The notes under the pieces: model-generated
Told to the model about the DNA's origin: nothing
The model's input: the letters and a program-made list of their open reading frames with translations, nothing else
Databases searched by the model: none
In this document: positions 9,158 to 18,643 of the stretch, piece by piece
Numbering within the stretch: position 1 is the first letter of the stretch
How the letters are laid out: each line of letters opens with the position of its first letter
Assembly: GCA_013287135.1 (NCBI GenBank)
Contig: JABDEK010000007.1
Location: 1 to 64,000, forward strand
DNA length: 64,000 bases
Direction of reading: 5' to 3'
DNA from: Acidobacteriota bacterium
GTDB taxonomy: Bacteria; Acidobacteriota; Terriglobia; Acidiferrales; UBA7541
Made by a program: the position numbers and the translations under genes

Positions 9158-10368
9158 AACAAGTTTCGGGCTCCATAAAACTTCTAATATATTCCGATTA
9201 CTTTTTGCCCAGCGTCGGAGGTGTAGAAACGGCGGTCGAACTCCTCGCACGAGGTCTGACCAACCGGTTTCCCGATGGCGATCCATCTAGCGCAGATCGT
9301 ATCGAAATTACACTCGTCACGCAGACGGCTTCTAATGGCATGGACGATTCCATTTTCCCTTATCGCATCGTAAGACGTCCGCGATTCATCGAACTAGTTC
9401 GTATTATGCTCCAGTCAGATGTAGTGCATCTGGCGGGCCCCTGTTTGGTGCCTTTGGCACTCACACGAGTTCTCGGAAGACCGACCGTCGTGGAGCATCA
9501 CGGTTATCAGGCCTCATGCCCCAACGGGGTGCTTTTGCTCGAGCCGCAGAAAACTTGTTGCCCCGGCCACTTTATGGCCAAGCGATATCGAAAATGTCTG
9601 AAGTGCAATTCCTACGCGATGGGGCTGTGGAAGAGTTTAAAGACGCTTCTCCTAATGTTTCCACGAAGATGGCTGTGTCAGAAGATTGAGGCTAACGTGA
9701 CCATTACTGAACACGTATTGTTTCGCCTCGCTCTCCCCCGGAGCCGAACCATTTATTATGGTGTGGAAAATGTGAACCCACGTCCGATAGAAAGCGAAGA
9801 AAGGGTTGAAAGACCGTTACGGCTCGCCTACTTAGGCCGCTTGGTTTCAGAAAAAGGCTTGCCCGTTTTGTTTCGGGCTGTTCAACATCTTGAAAAGGAT
9901 GGCTTGCCATTTCGGCTAACAGTAATCGGCGACGGCCCGCAACGTAATAATCTCCAAGCGCTCGCTAATGAAATAGGAATCGATCATCGCGTGACGTTGG
10001 CTGGCGTTATGCAGCGTCAGCAAGTTGACGAGGCGTTGCGTATGACGGATGTAGTTGTGATGCCGTCGCTTTGGGAAGAAACCGCTGGCTTGGCGGCGAT
10101 AGAGCAAATGATGTCCGGTGGCGCTGTGGTTGTCTCTGATATCGGTGGGCTCGCGGAAGTAGTTGGAGATGCAGGTCTAAAATTCGCGCCTGGGAGTTCC
10201 GAAGAACTGTATTCTTGCCTTAAGATCATTGCTGAAGACCGAAGGAAAATTAGACAGCTGGGATCCTTAGGTCGCGCACGCGCGCTGAAAGAATTTTCGG
10301 TGGGGCGCTTTATCACGCAACATGCCGCCCTGTATCGGGAGTTACAGCACGGTCGAAAACGTGATTGA
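9154..10368 (+). CDS. Glycosyltransferase family 4 with Cys-rich insert
   Basis: The true start is the ATG at 9154, which overlaps the previous stop (ATGA) and has an AGGGGA ribosome site; the open frame extends upstream to 9064. The N-domain has DYFLPSVGGVETAVELLARGL, the acceptor loop of GT4. The C-domain has YLGRLVSEKGLPVL and PSLWEETAGLAAIEQMMSGGAVVVSD, with the E-x7-E pair intact. Residues about 115-150 carry a cluster of six cysteines (ASCPNG, KTCCPGH, KCLKC) that could bind a metal. This cluster is seen in some GT4 enzymes, though its role is not known to me. Length 404 residues, normal. Confidence 0.88.
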   Translation: MKQVSGSIKLLIYSDYFLPSVGGVETAVELLARGLTNRFPDGDPSSADRIEITLVTQTASNGMDDSIFPYRIVRRPRFIELVRIMLQSDVVHLAGPCLVPLALTRVLGRPTVVEHHGYQASCPNGVLLLEPQKTCCPGHFMAKRYRKCLKCNSYAMGLWKSLKTLLLMFPRRWLCQKIEANVTITEHVLFRLALPRSRTIYYGVENVNPRPIESEERVERPLRLAYLGRLVSEKGLPVLFRAVQHLEKDGLPFRLTVIGDGPQRNNLQALANEIGIDHRVTLAGVMQRQQVDEALRMTDVVVMPSLWEETAGLAAIEQMMSGGAVVVSDIGGLAEVVGDAGLKFAPGSSEELYSCLKIIAEDRRKIRQLGSLGRARALKEFSVGRFITQHAALYRELQHGRKRD

Positions 10369-10849
10369 CAGATTACGTGCACATCCTTGCCGGCTCGGGG
10401 CATGGCTCCGTAACTAGAGAATAAAGAATCAGATGCGAATTTACTAAGAGGTCTGTGAGATTAGCGAACCACGACAATCCGCAGTCATGATCGCAAACCG
10501 GGGAACCTCAATGAAATTGTGCGTACAGTTAGACCTAGTCAAGGAACTGGCTGCTCAGTTCTTTCTCATGAATACGGAATCTCTTTCAGTTCCGTGGAAC
10601 AGCTGCGGCTGACGCATTCTGTAGCGACGCAGATGATCGGGATTCTGGTGATCTTGAACAAATGCGGTACGGTTCGGATTCTTCACGAGGCCGTGAGTGA
10701 ACTCAATGGCACGATTGATATGCTCATCTCAGGGATTCTCCGACGAGGGTCACTAGAGACAGGTCGAAAAACGAATTGACTTAGGAAGCCATGAGAGACT
10801 CGCAAATGTATACTTCTTATAGGGGCAGGCGAACATAGGTCGCCGGGTC
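10369..10849. other. Intergenic stretch, 480 bp, no supported gene
   Basis: Short open frames exist, the longest a GTG-started frame at 10519-10779. None has a good ribosome site or a recognisable domain, and composition is more AT-rich than the flanking genes. It probably separates the upstream glycosyltransferase run from the polymerase gene and may hold that gene's promoter. No repeat, tRNA or terminator stands out. Confidence 0.4.
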
Positions 10850-12430
10850 ATGAATGCGCGCATTCCCGCCTTGAGGAATCAGACGCTGATTACGTTGAGC
10901 ATTTTTGTCTTCGCTCTCTTCCTTGCATGGCAACTAGCACAACAAATCACACTTAATAATATACGCACCCTGACGTTTGCCGCCGCCGGATTTGTGGGCG
11001 TCAGTGTAGCCATAGCAATTTTGAGAAATTGGCGTTCTGGATTTTACCTTTTCTTCGTGTGGATGCTTTTTGAAGACCTATTTCGTAAATATATGGGCAA
11101 TGGCTTGGCGCTTTTCTTTGGCAAGGATATCCTGATAGCACTGGTATATATTTCTCTGTTTGTGGCGATTCGGCGGGGCCGGGAAAAACGGTTTCGGCCG
11201 CGCTTTTTGCTTTGCCTTAGTTTTTTCTTTCTGTTGGGTGTTCTGCAAGTCTTTAATCCCAATTCACCGCATATCCTGTACGGTCTGCTTGGATTTAAGA
11301 CCTATTTCTACTATATACCGCTTATGTATGTGGGTTACGCTCTAATCCGAAGTGATGAGGATCTTAGAAAATTTCTTGTCTTTAACGCGGCGCTCAGCGG
11401 GTTGATTGCTGCGTTGGGTATCGCTCAGGCCATTCTTGGAAATTCCTTTCTAAATCCTGCGAATCTCGCGCCAGAACTCAAGGACCTTGGGAATCTTGAA
11501 AAGTCCACGCCACTTACCAATCAGCTCTTCTCGCTGCCCGATTCCGTCTTTGTAAGTTCGGGCCGATTCGCCTTGTTCCTTATCCTTGCCTTCATTCTCG
11601 CTTTGGGAGCCAGCGGATACTTGCTATTAACCCAGCTTCGTGGACGTAAGATCGTTTTTTCCGCGATCGCCGTCATCGGAGTCGCGACTTTGCTCTCCGG
11701 CTCTCGAGGTGCGGTCATGTTTGTTATAATCAGCGCGGTGTCGCTGACGGCCGTTCTTCTATGGGGTGCGCCGTGGCGTCATCGTCAAGCCCACCGAATG
11801 CTTAAAGCCATCCGCCGCACAGTGATTGTCAGTGCAATGGGCCTGGCATTGATTCTATTGGTGTTTCCGCAGGAGGCAGGTTCGAGAATTGCATATTATA
11901 CCGAGACCCTCTTGCCTGGCAGCTCTGCTTACGAGTTAGGCAACCGGTCGTGGGATTACCCTTTCCGGAACCTCACTGACACATTCAGCCGACCGAATTG
12001 GGTGTTGGGAAACGGCATTGGCACTGCCTCTATTGGCATGCAGTATGTAGCCAAGATAACTGGACGGCCAATTCCGGAACTCTGGGTAGAAGAAGGATTC
12101 GGTGTATTGATAGTGGAAATGGGAATTATCGCTCCTTTTCTATGGATTCTTTGGACGGGCACCCTCCTTTACCACAGCTGGGGCATGGTAAGCCGTCTTC
12201 GACAGACGCGTTTTTTCCCCATCTCTTTCGCCATTTTCTGGTACATCTTCTTATTGCTCTATCCGATGACCTTCGGTGGATTATCAGCCTATCAGAACTA
12301 TACTAACAATATCTACCTCTGGCTTTTAGTTGGAGTACTTTTTCGTTTGCCGGAAATCCAGGCGAGTACGCCGAGTCTTCTTCAACTACCTTCACCGAAA
12401 AAACGCACGCGAGGCGGATTCCAATTTTGA
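10850..12430 (+). CDS. O-antigen ligase/polymerase-like membrane protein (Wzy_C family)
   Basis: The protein is 526 residues with about 12 hydrophobic segments, starting with a helix at residues 12-32. The signature LLSGSRGAVMFVIISAV near residue 285 matches the SGSRG block of O-antigen ligase/polymerase (PF04932) proteins. The large periplasmic loop that follows contains YYTETLLPGSSAYELGNRSW, with Arg and Asn positions typical of the ligase loop. It would either polymerise repeat units (Wzy) or ligate glycan to lipid in the periplasm, and sequence alone does not separate the two. It sits downstream of the flippase and transferases and converges on the beta-helix protein, 43 bases away. Confidence 0.85.
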   Translation: MNARIPALRNQTLITLSIFVFALFLAWQLAQQITLNNIRTLTFAAAGFVGVSVAIAILRNWRSGFYLFFVWMLFEDLFRKYMGNGLALFFGKDILIALVYISLFVAIRRGREKRFRPRFLLCLSFFFLLGVLQVFNPNSPHILYGLLGFKTYFYYIPLMYVGYALIRSDEDLRKFLVFNAALSGLIAALGIAQAILGNSFLNPANLAPELKDLGNLEKSTPLTNQLFSLPDSVFVSSGRFALFLILAFILALGASGYLLLTQLRGRKIVFSAIAVIGVATLLSGSRGAVMFVIISAVSLTAVLLWGAPWRHRQAHRMLKAIRRTVIVSAMGLALILLVFPQEAGSRIAYYTETLLPGSSAYELGNRSWDYPFRNLTDTFSRPNWVLGNGIGTASIGMQYVAKITGRPIPELWVEEGFGVLIVEMGIIAPFLWILWTGTLLYHSWGMVSRLRQTRFFPISFAIFWYIFLLLYPMTFGGLSAYQNYTNNIYLWLLVGVLFRLPEIQASTPSLLQLPSPKKRTRGGFQF

Positions 12431-12473
12431 AGTCATCCAGCTCAAGCGCAGGAATACAAAAGATCATTGTAGA

Positions 12474-14699
12474 TCACTGAGCTACCCTCACGTTCCAAGA
12501 TACCGCCGATGGCGTAATACTATTTTCAGAAACATTGCACACTCGTATCTTAGCGATCCCGGGGGCACTTATCCATGCCGACCACAGTAGGTTGATACTA
12601 CCCAGAGAAGCCGACGGTGACGCCATTGCGACGCCCTTCGAGTCCGATCCTGTTAAGCTAAAGCTTTGCTCCTGGCAACTGTGTGCGGCAATTGCCGTGT
12701 ATGAGATAACACGCTGTTCCATAAGAATCTTGTTTGTTGGACTACCCCCTCCTATTATCAGCGCGCCGGTGAATTCTCCGGTTCCCGCTACATCGAGATT
12801 ATACTGCGGATTAAGGGTGTTCACCCCAAGTGACGTAGGAGTAAACCGGTGCGCGGCAACCATCGTACTAACTACCGAATCTGGACCACCAGCCGTCGGT
12901 AATCCCACCATGGAATAGCGAACGGTTTTCTCGCCGGGGACAAATATGTAATTGAACTGATCGGGCTGCCAGACGCCTTTATTCAGATCCGGAGTACTGG
13001 AAATGGCGATGCAATAACCAGAAATATTACTGACACCGGCGATCGGCAGAGTCCAAGTGAGGCTTATCGCGTTTTTCGGACCGGACAGGACGACAGGGTC
13101 ACTTTGAATAGAGGGCGCCGACTCTGTTGAATTGCAATTTGTGGTAGTTGAGTACATTGTCGCGTAATAAGTTCCCGCTCTGATCGAGCCGCCTTCCATA
13201 GGAGAAAGAGCTACGTTAGTTGGTGGATATGTTCTTGGGAACTGGATGTCAATGCTACCGCGCACATTTTCCGCAATGCTAGCCCCGTATCCGAAATCGT
13301 TTCCCGTACTTAGCAGTAAACCTAGGACGGGGTCTAAAGCGACGCCGGCAAATCTCCTACCAGCGAATGTAGCACGTACAGCTGGCCCACTTGAATCGGA
13401 AGCAGTGAATATGTCGGAACGTAACCGTGTATCGCCGTTTCCGACACCCTGCATCCCTAAAACGAAATCCCAGCCGCCTCCACTCGTGATAGAACAGCCA
13501 GGCTGAGGGTTGCCAGCCGAATCCACGACCCACCAGGATGTGAAGCTGCTTCCACCCGCCCGGATATTACAACCGGTAACGCGAGACGCGCTTGGATTGT
13601 CTAACTGAATTGCAGGAGATCCGCCGTTGCCACCAATGGACATATCAATTATGACACCTTGCAGAACAGTGCCAGCCGAATTCAGTTCGATGAGGGCGGG
13701 TGTACCAGGTGAATCCGACGATGATACGTTATCAAAAGTAACGCTGGATAAGATTGGCAGAGCGGCGAACCCAGGGTTTCCTGTGCTATTGGTGATGTAA
13801 AGGAATGGCGTGTGGTTTACTTCCCACCCGCGAATGTCTCTGAATACAAAAGTTCCAGGTCCACTGCCAGTCGTATTCACACGCTGGTCGTAATGGAATG
13901 TTCCACCGATTCCTTGCAAATTATCGAATTCCACAAGTCCCACAAGCGGATCCTCATTTGAGAGCCGAGTGTCCCCCGTCATCAAGACACAATACATTCC
14001 TGGTGCTTCGGCGGTGACGCACTCGCCGCCGTGCCATTCGAACCAAAACGAATTGGTCAGTTCGAGAGCCGAGTTGTCGACCATTCCCGTATTCTGAACA
14101 GACAAGTTGACATTCTCGAGCTTATTATCCGAACTGGCATAAAACCATAGGGCCTTGTTGTACCCATCAATCTCTAAATCACGGAAGGTGATTCCCACAT
14201 TGCACCTTGGATAGCGGCAATCAAAAATCGGGGCAGTGTTAGGCCTTGCGCCCGGGATGGATTTTAAAACGGACATCGGAGCTCTGGCAAATTGCTGGGT
14301 GCCAGCAGAGCTGCCGAGGCCCCTGAACGTCAAATGATTGCACGGCACTTCGAAAATTGGGGCCGTTGAGGGAGTCTGTGGTTGGTTCACCACGTAATAA
14401 CCTGCGGGGAAATCAATTTCGGGATATATGTTCACTCCACCGATTTGAGCAGCGCAGGCCGCAGTAATAGCAGACTGAATTGCCGCTCTATCATCTGTGC
14501 GGCCATCGCCCTTCGCTCCGAAGGAGGTCACGTAAATGTACGGACGTGGCTCCCCAGTGACCTGGGAACTCGCATTCGAATCACCTGCATCTTTGACGCC
14601 TGATTCGCCGGATATACTCTTTGACTGAACTCGGCCAATCCTAATCTGCGTTGGCCTCGAAACAAGCAAGATCAACATGCCCAGCATCATTCTTCGCAT
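12474..14699 (-). CDS. Exported right-handed beta-helix protein (pectate-lyase-3 / tail-spike-like)
   Basis: The start is the ATG at 14699, preceded by GGAGG five bases upstream; the open frame extends further to 14867 without support. The 741-residue product begins with a short signal (MRRMMLGMLILLVS). At about residues 55-75 it has VTSFGAKGDGRTDDRAAIQSA, the hallmark of the pectate-lyase-3 beta-helix family. Helical rungs fill residues 90-450. A fibronectin-like segment follows (GTYYATMYSTT to NAISLTWTLP), then a tail-fibre-like LGVNTLNPQYNLDVAG and a C-terminal beta domain. It probably binds or cleaves a polysaccharide, perhaps the one made by this locus. It is the only leftward gene between 0.6 and 21 kb. 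Confidence 0.82.
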   Translation of the reverse strand: MRRMMLGMLILLVSRPTQIRIGRVQSKSISGESGVKDAGDSNASSQVTGEPRPYIYVTSFGAKGDGRTDDRAAIQSAITAACAAQIGGVNIYPEIDFPAGYYVVNQPQTPSTAPIFEVPCNHLTFRGLGSSAGTQQFARAPMSVLKSIPGARPNTAPIFDCRYPRCNVGITFRDLEIDGYNKALWFYASSDNKLENVNLSVQNTGMVDNSALELTNSFWFEWHGGECVTAEAPGMYCVLMTGDTRLSNEDPLVGLVEFDNLQGIGGTFHYDQRVNTTGSGPGTFVFRDIRGWEVNHTPFLYITNSTGNPGFAALPILSSVTFDNVSSSDSPGTPALIELNSAGTVLQGVIIDMSIGGNGGSPAIQLDNPSASRVTGCNIRAGGSSFTSWWVVDSAGNPQPGCSITSGGGWDFVLGMQGVGNGDTRLRSDIFTASDSSGPAVRATFAGRRFAGVALDPVLGLLLSTGNDFGYGASIAENVRGSIDIQFPRTYPPTNVALSPMEGGSIRAGTYYATMYSTTTNCNSTESAPSIQSDPVVLSGPKNAISLTWTLPIAGVSNISGYCIAISSTPDLNKGVWQPDQFNYIFVPGEKTVRYSMVGLPTAGGPDSVVSTMVAAHRFTPTSLGVNTLNPQYNLDVAGTGEFTGALIIGGGSPTNKILMEQRVISYTAIAAHSCQEQSFSLTGSDSKGVAMASPSASLGSINLLWSAWISAPGIAKIRVCNVSENSITPSAVSWNVRVAQ

Positions 14700-15033
14700 C
14701 GCTACCTCCGAACGGTACAGATTTTGGCCAGAAATTACAGCAGATAAGAACATTACCGCAATATGCTCCGGGACGGAGTACTCAAACTGATCGCCAAGGA
14801 TGCTCCATCCTACGCTCGAACGAATCTGAGTTATTGGGCTGCGACTGGTTGAAAACGTGTCTCCCAATCGAAATACGGTCGAACCCCTGTTTGAAAGCCC
14901 GTTAGCTGGGGACTTTTTCCTACGTCGAGAATCTGGTTCTCACTGAGTCCGGTGAGACGAAGCTGATTACGGTCCGCACCGCATCGCGATCGTCGGGATG
15001 GAGGAGATCCCAGAACAATCCTTCTGACAATTG

Positions 15034-15372
15034 TTATCTCAGGATCGACCCCAAACAACTGTGATGTCCGTTTGAATGTGGCGGAGCAGCTAAGGATTGT
15101 GATGAGCCGGAGAATGAACCTAACTCTTCAACCGAACAGAGCCCGATTCCGTAAGCCTTGCGCAAAGCGCGATTGACTGCTCTAGTTTCGGCCACGCGCA
15201 GCTCTGCGCCGCGGACCAAAGGAGATGTGTTGGAAGGATCGGGGTCGCAATAGCGACAAAGCCTTTCGATCGAGATGACCTGTAAACCGTGGCGCTGAAA
15301 ACCCAGCGACATGCCACGCGATCCGAAAACTCCGGCATCAGGCGGCTGCCTATTCCGCTGCAACGGCGACAA
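15034..15372 (-). pseudogene. Fragment carrying an AETRAVNRALR motif (ancestral protein not identified)
   Basis: Within the 14.7-15.5 kb gap, this leftward 112-codon frame contains LQVISIERLCR, then PLVRGAELRVAETRAVNRAL and RKAYGIGLCSVEELG. These sequences are too ordered for a random frame, and the AETRAxxRALR wording recalls phage single-strand-annealing/ERF-like proteins and a class of acidobacterial hypothetical proteins. The N-terminal portion looks unrelated, and the frame stops soon after the motif, so a decayed or truncated gene is likely. No start codon with a ribosome site is seen. The rest of the gap (14700-15033 and 15373-15515) shows nothing I can name. Confidence 0.35.
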
Positions 15373-15515
15373 TTGGCCAAGCGGATCAATCCGCTGTTAG
15401 TCACCTACCATGCGCCATTAAGAAGCCTGCTTTCACCCATGCAAACTGAAAAGCCAAACCGTGTGGTAAGCTCACGTAACGCGTGGCTGCTAAATGTGAT
15501 TAACTGAAAATAAAG

Positions 15516-16757
15516 GTGAGACGAAAACTAAAAATCGCAGTGGTTTCTCCGTTTCTCGACAAGAAGCACGGCAGCGAGCGAATCATCGTCGAATGGCTAT
15601 CTCATCTGTCCGATGAGTTCGAGATTCACGTATATAGCCAGCAGGTGGAAGACTTCGATCGGACAAAATTCACGTGGCATCGTATCCCCAAGCTGCCGGG
15701 CCCGCATCTTTTGAACTTCCTATGGTGGGTTGCGGCCAACCGCCTTTGGCGCGATTGGGATCAGCGGTTCCGCAGGCTGCGACACAATCTAGTTTTCAGC
15801 TCAGGCGCGAATTGCCTGGATGCCGATGTGATCTGCGTGCACATTATTTTTGCCAAGTACGTGCGACAGGTAAGGTCAGAAATGAATTTTGCGCGCAATC
15901 TTACCTGGGAGTGGCCAAGACTCTTGCATCGTAAGCTCTATTATAGGATTTCGGTTTTCATGGAAGACCGGGCATATAAGAATCGCGCGACGGCGCTGGT
16001 CGTGAATTCGCGCAAGACGGTCGGCGAGCTTAAGCAATTTTTTGGCCGTGCAGATCACATTCCGGTTCTGCACGTGGGACTGGACCATGACGTGTTCAAT
16101 ACCGCCACTCGCGCGAAACTGCGCGAGCCCGCGCGCAGCGCCCTGGCCATCCCCCAAAATCAGTTCGTTCTCATTCTCGTCGGGAATGACTGGCGCAATA
16201 AGGGCGTGCCTGTCCTACTCAATGCACTTGCGGGTTTACGGGACCGGCCAATCCGATTGCTAATTGTTACTGGCGAAGATTTATCTGCTTGTCGCCGGCT
16301 CGTCACTAAGAAGGCGTTGGACGATCGCGTCTTTTTTTTGCCGCCGCGCAAAGATATTGAATTCTATTATGCTGCTGCGGATGCCTATGTGGGGCCTTCG
16401 CTTCAGGATTCCTATGGAATCCCTCCAGCAGAAGCCATGGCGTGTGGACTACCCGTAATCGTCTCTTCGGCGGCCGGGGTATCGGAAATAGTCACGAACG
16501 GTGTCGATGGAATGATTCTTGATGATCCGAAGGACGCGACAAAACTTGCGACAATGATTCAGCGTCTTTACGAAGCCCAAGAATTCCGCGATCGGTTGGG
16601 TGTCAAAGCAGCGGAAACCGCGCGACAATATACCTGGGAACGCAACGGACGCGACCTGAGCGCAATTTTCGAAGAAATCGTACGGCGCAAAGCGCAAGCC
16701 GACATGCAAACTCTGACTCAAGAATCAGTTGAAAGCAAACTTAGGAAGGGGCGTTGA
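15516..16757 (+). CDS. Glycosyltransferase family 4
   Basis: The start is a GTG at 15516. The protein is 413 residues of GT-B type. The N-terminal Rossmann half opens IAVVSPFLDKKHGSERIIVEWL, an acceptor loop with Ser-Glu in place of Gly-Gly. The C-terminal half has LVGNDWRNKGVPVLLNAL, then PSLQDSYGIPPAEAMACGLPVIVSS with the late donor-site Glu (in PPAEAM). It is the last glycosyltransferase of the locus and is followed by a methyltransferase whose open frame overlaps it, suggesting they modify the same chain end. Specificity is unknown. Confidence 0.88.
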   Translation: MRRKLKIAVVSPFLDKKHGSERIIVEWLSHLSDEFEIHVYSQQVEDFDRTKFTWHRIPKLPGPHLLNFLWWVAANRLWRDWDQRFRRLRHNLVFSSGANCLDADVICVHIIFAKYVRQVRSEMNFARNLTWEWPRLLHRKLYYRISVFMEDRAYKNRATALVVNSRKTVGELKQFFGRADHIPVLHVGLDHDVFNTATRAKLREPARSALAIPQNQFVLILVGNDWRNKGVPVLLNALAGLRDRPIRLLIVTGEDLSACRRLVTKKALDDRVFFLPPRKDIEFYYAAADAYVGPSLQDSYGIPPAEAMACGLPVIVSSAAGVSEIVTNGVDGMILDDPKDATKLATMIQRLYEAQEFRDRLGVKAAETARQYTWERNGRDLSAIFEEIVRRKAQADMQTLTQESVESKLRKGR

Positions 16758-16833
16758 GAGCGCAGAACGCGCACTGTGCCCCGGAAGATTCAAAAGAGAC
16801 CAGGATCCCGGTTTGCTATTTTGGACAGAAGAT

Positions 16834-17661
16834 ATGACTCCCTACTCACCAAAAGAATATTGGTCCGGTGTCGCTAACGATTTTCGCTCGGTCGATCCCT
16901 TCGGGTTTGCGCCGGTCTTGCATCCAGGCGCGCCTGTCTGGTTCAACCAACTTATCGACAAGCTGCAATTTAAGGCTCTTCGGCGCGCTGTGCAGCTATC
17001 CCAGATTTCACTAGGTTCCAACGTACTTGATGTAGGCTGTGGGACGGGCCGCTGGGTCCGCCGCTACGCAGAGCTTGGATTTTGCGCTACCGGTGTAGAC
17101 GGGGCACTAAATATGCTCACCACCGCGCGCGAACACGGCACCATCACACCTCTGATAGCGGCGGAGGCCAGTCAGTTGCCGTTCTCAGATTGCGTTTTTG
17201 ATTGTGTCGCGGATGTGACGGTCTTGCAGCATATTCCTTCGGATTTGCAACCACGGGCACTTAGCGAGATGACGCGCGTGCTAAAACCCGGAGGTTGCCT
17301 GATTCTAATGGAACTGATCCGGGGAACCGGGGCACACATTTTTCCGAATTCGCCGGCGGATTGGATCAAGCAAGTCACTTCACATGGCGCAACTCTGGTC
17401 GGATGGTTCGGACAGGAATTTCTTTTGCCTGACCGGCTTTTTGTCCGTTTAGCACGATCTCTACGCCGTGGCAACAGTATATCTTCGAACGCAGATTTAG
17501 TGACCGTAAGTTCTCTCTCTCACGCCAATTCTGTTCTACGAAGTGCCTACTGGCATCTTCGACGTATTACAACATCGGTTTCCGCTTGGATCGATCCGCT
17601 GAGCGAAAAAATCTGCACGGCTAAGCTCGCAACTCATGGCGTTTTCGTCTTCCGCAAGTGA
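16834..17661 (+). CDS. Class I SAM-dependent methyltransferase
   Basis: Motif I is complete (NVLDVGCGTGRW), followed by VTVLQHIP and LKPGGCLILME, the post-motif strands of Methyltransf_11/25. The open frame starts at a TTG at 16729 inside the previous gene. I prefer the ATG at 16834 (MTPYSPKEYW), which gives 275 residues and a normal N-terminal helix, but the site upstream is weak. The C-terminal 80 residues form a family-specific extension. It probably methylates a sugar or caps the growing chain after the preceding glycosyltransferase; the acceptor is unknown. Confidence 0.82.
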   Translation: MTPYSPKEYWSGVANDFRSVDPFGFAPVLHPGAPVWFNQLIDKLQFKALRRAVQLSQISLGSNVLDVGCGTGRWVRRYAELGFCATGVDGALNMLTTAREHGTITPLIAAEASQLPFSDCVFDCVADVTVLQHIPSDLQPRALSEMTRVLKPGGCLILMELIRGTGAHIFPNSPADWIKQVTSHGATLVGWFGQEFLLPDRLFVRLARSLRRGNSISSNADLVTVSSLSHANSVLRSAYWHLRRITTSVSAWIDPLSEKICTAKLATHGVFVFRK

Positions 17662-18041
17662 TCGCAAAGAATCCCAAAGGCACGATAAGCTCGATCCCTT
17701 GACAACGAGTATAGAAAGTACTCTTCGTGCGAGCCTGATAAGGAAGGTTTGTTGATTGCGATTTCCCAGCATAACGCCCAGTTTTCGGCTCATGTCGCAA
17801 CATTGAGAATGCAAAACGAACTCCGTTACAAATTAAGAGCATAAGAGATATATCTAAAATGGTCGTTGTGTACTTCGAACGGTTGCTCGCATAAAGGTTG
17901 GAGAGCCGCATGAGTCCACCCCATACCCTCACGGATTTTGAACGAGTCCGCGGTTCTGGAGTTTGAGCTTTTTGCAACCAACCCTGCTAATTTTGATGTA
18001 TGGTTGACACGGCGCGAAATCGGCCTACGATAAGGGAATCC
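17662..18041. other. Intergenic stretch, 380 bp, no supported gene
   Basis: Leftward frames of 77-118 codons cross this stretch but show no domain, no good start and no ribosome site. The sequence is AT-richer than its surroundings. It ends the polysaccharide locus and presumably contains the promoter of the MerR-type regulator. Confidence 0.4.
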
Positions 18042-18479
18042 ATGGCTACTCCTGCTCAAGCTCCAGCGAATTCATCGATTCCGGATAAGAGCCTGTTCCG
18101 CATCGGCGAAGTCAGTCGCCTCACCGCGACAAAAACCTTTGTCCTGCGCTATTGGGAGACGGAATTTCCGACACTTCAGCCCGTGAAAAGCCCCAGTGGT
18201 CATCGGCTTTATCGTCGCGAGGATATCGAAACCGTTTTCGAGATTAAGCGCCTTCTCTATGACGAAGGTTTCACCATCGTCGGCGCCCGCAAACATCTTG
18301 CCGATCAGGCCGCTGCAAACGGCGGAACAAGCAGCTCAATAGGCGAAAGTAGCGCCGACCAAACCGCGGCGCCGGCACGAATCGCTCGACGCGAGCCTCC
18401 GTCGCGGGCGCAACGCAAATTCCTCCTCGATTTGCACGAAGAGCTTCTCGCTGTCTTGACCCTTCTCGAACGCGGGTGA
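18042..18479 (+). CDS. MerR-family transcriptional regulator
   Basis: I place the start at the ATG at 18042, with AAGGGA just upstream; the frame opens at another ATG at 18000. After a 20-residue Ala/Ser-rich leader, LFRIGEVSRLTATKTFVLRY and SGHRLYRREDIETVFEIKRL form a MerR winged helix-turn-helix. A short linker and a helix near the C-terminus (FLLDLHEELLAVLTLLERG) would be the dimerisation element. There are no Cys residues for metal sensing. The compact size (145 aa) and the position just before a tRNA and surE are typical of a housekeeping MerR-like regulator in these bacteria. Targets are unknown. Confidence 0.87.
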   Translation: MATPAQAPANSSIPDKSLFRIGEVSRLTATKTFVLRYWETEFPTLQPVKSPSGHRLYRREDIETVFEIKRLLYDEGFTIVGARKHLADQAAANGGTSSSIGESSADQTAAPARIARREPPSRAQRKFLLDLHEELLAVLTLLERG

Positions 18480-18483
18480 TACG
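18456..18483 (+). promoter_or_regulatory. Candidate sigma-70 promoter for tRNA-Pro
   Basis: TTGACC at 18456-18461 and GATACG at 18478-18483 are separated by 16 bases. They lie across the end of the MerR gene, with about 21 bases from the -10 to the mature tRNA 5' end. The -35 is close to consensus and the -10 is weaker. Confidence 0.35.
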
Positions 18484-18504
18484 CTGATTGCTGTCGAAAG
18501 CGGT

Positions 18505-18581
18505 CGGGACGTAGCGCAGTCTGGTAGCGCGCACGCTTGGGGTGCGTGAGGTCGCTGGTTCGAATCCAGTCGTCCCGACCA
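18505..18581 (+). tRNA. tRNA-Pro (anticodon GGG)
   Basis: The gene is 77 nt including an encoded CCA. The acceptor stem pairs CGGGACG with CGTCCCG, the D arm is GCGC/GCGC, the anticodon stem is CACGC/GCGTG with loop TTGGGGT (anticodon GGG), and the T arm is GCTGG/CCAGT around TTCGAAT. It reads proline CCC and CCU codons. It sits between the MerR gene and surE. Confidence 0.97.
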
Positions 18582-18643
18582 TCTTCCTCTCTCAGTAATA
18601 TTTGAAGAACTTCGAAAGGTGCTTCGCCCGCGCGTATATTTCC

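Noticed and set aside
10519-10779. GTG-started 86-codon frame between glycosyltransferase and polymerase genes
   Set aside because: No ribosome site, no recognisable motif and composition like intergenic DNA; treated as chance.
17621-17977. Leftward 118-codon frame with a hydrophobic patch between the methyltransferase and MerR genes
   Set aside because: It overlaps the end of the methyltransferase, has no start signal, and the hydrophobic stretch is isolated.
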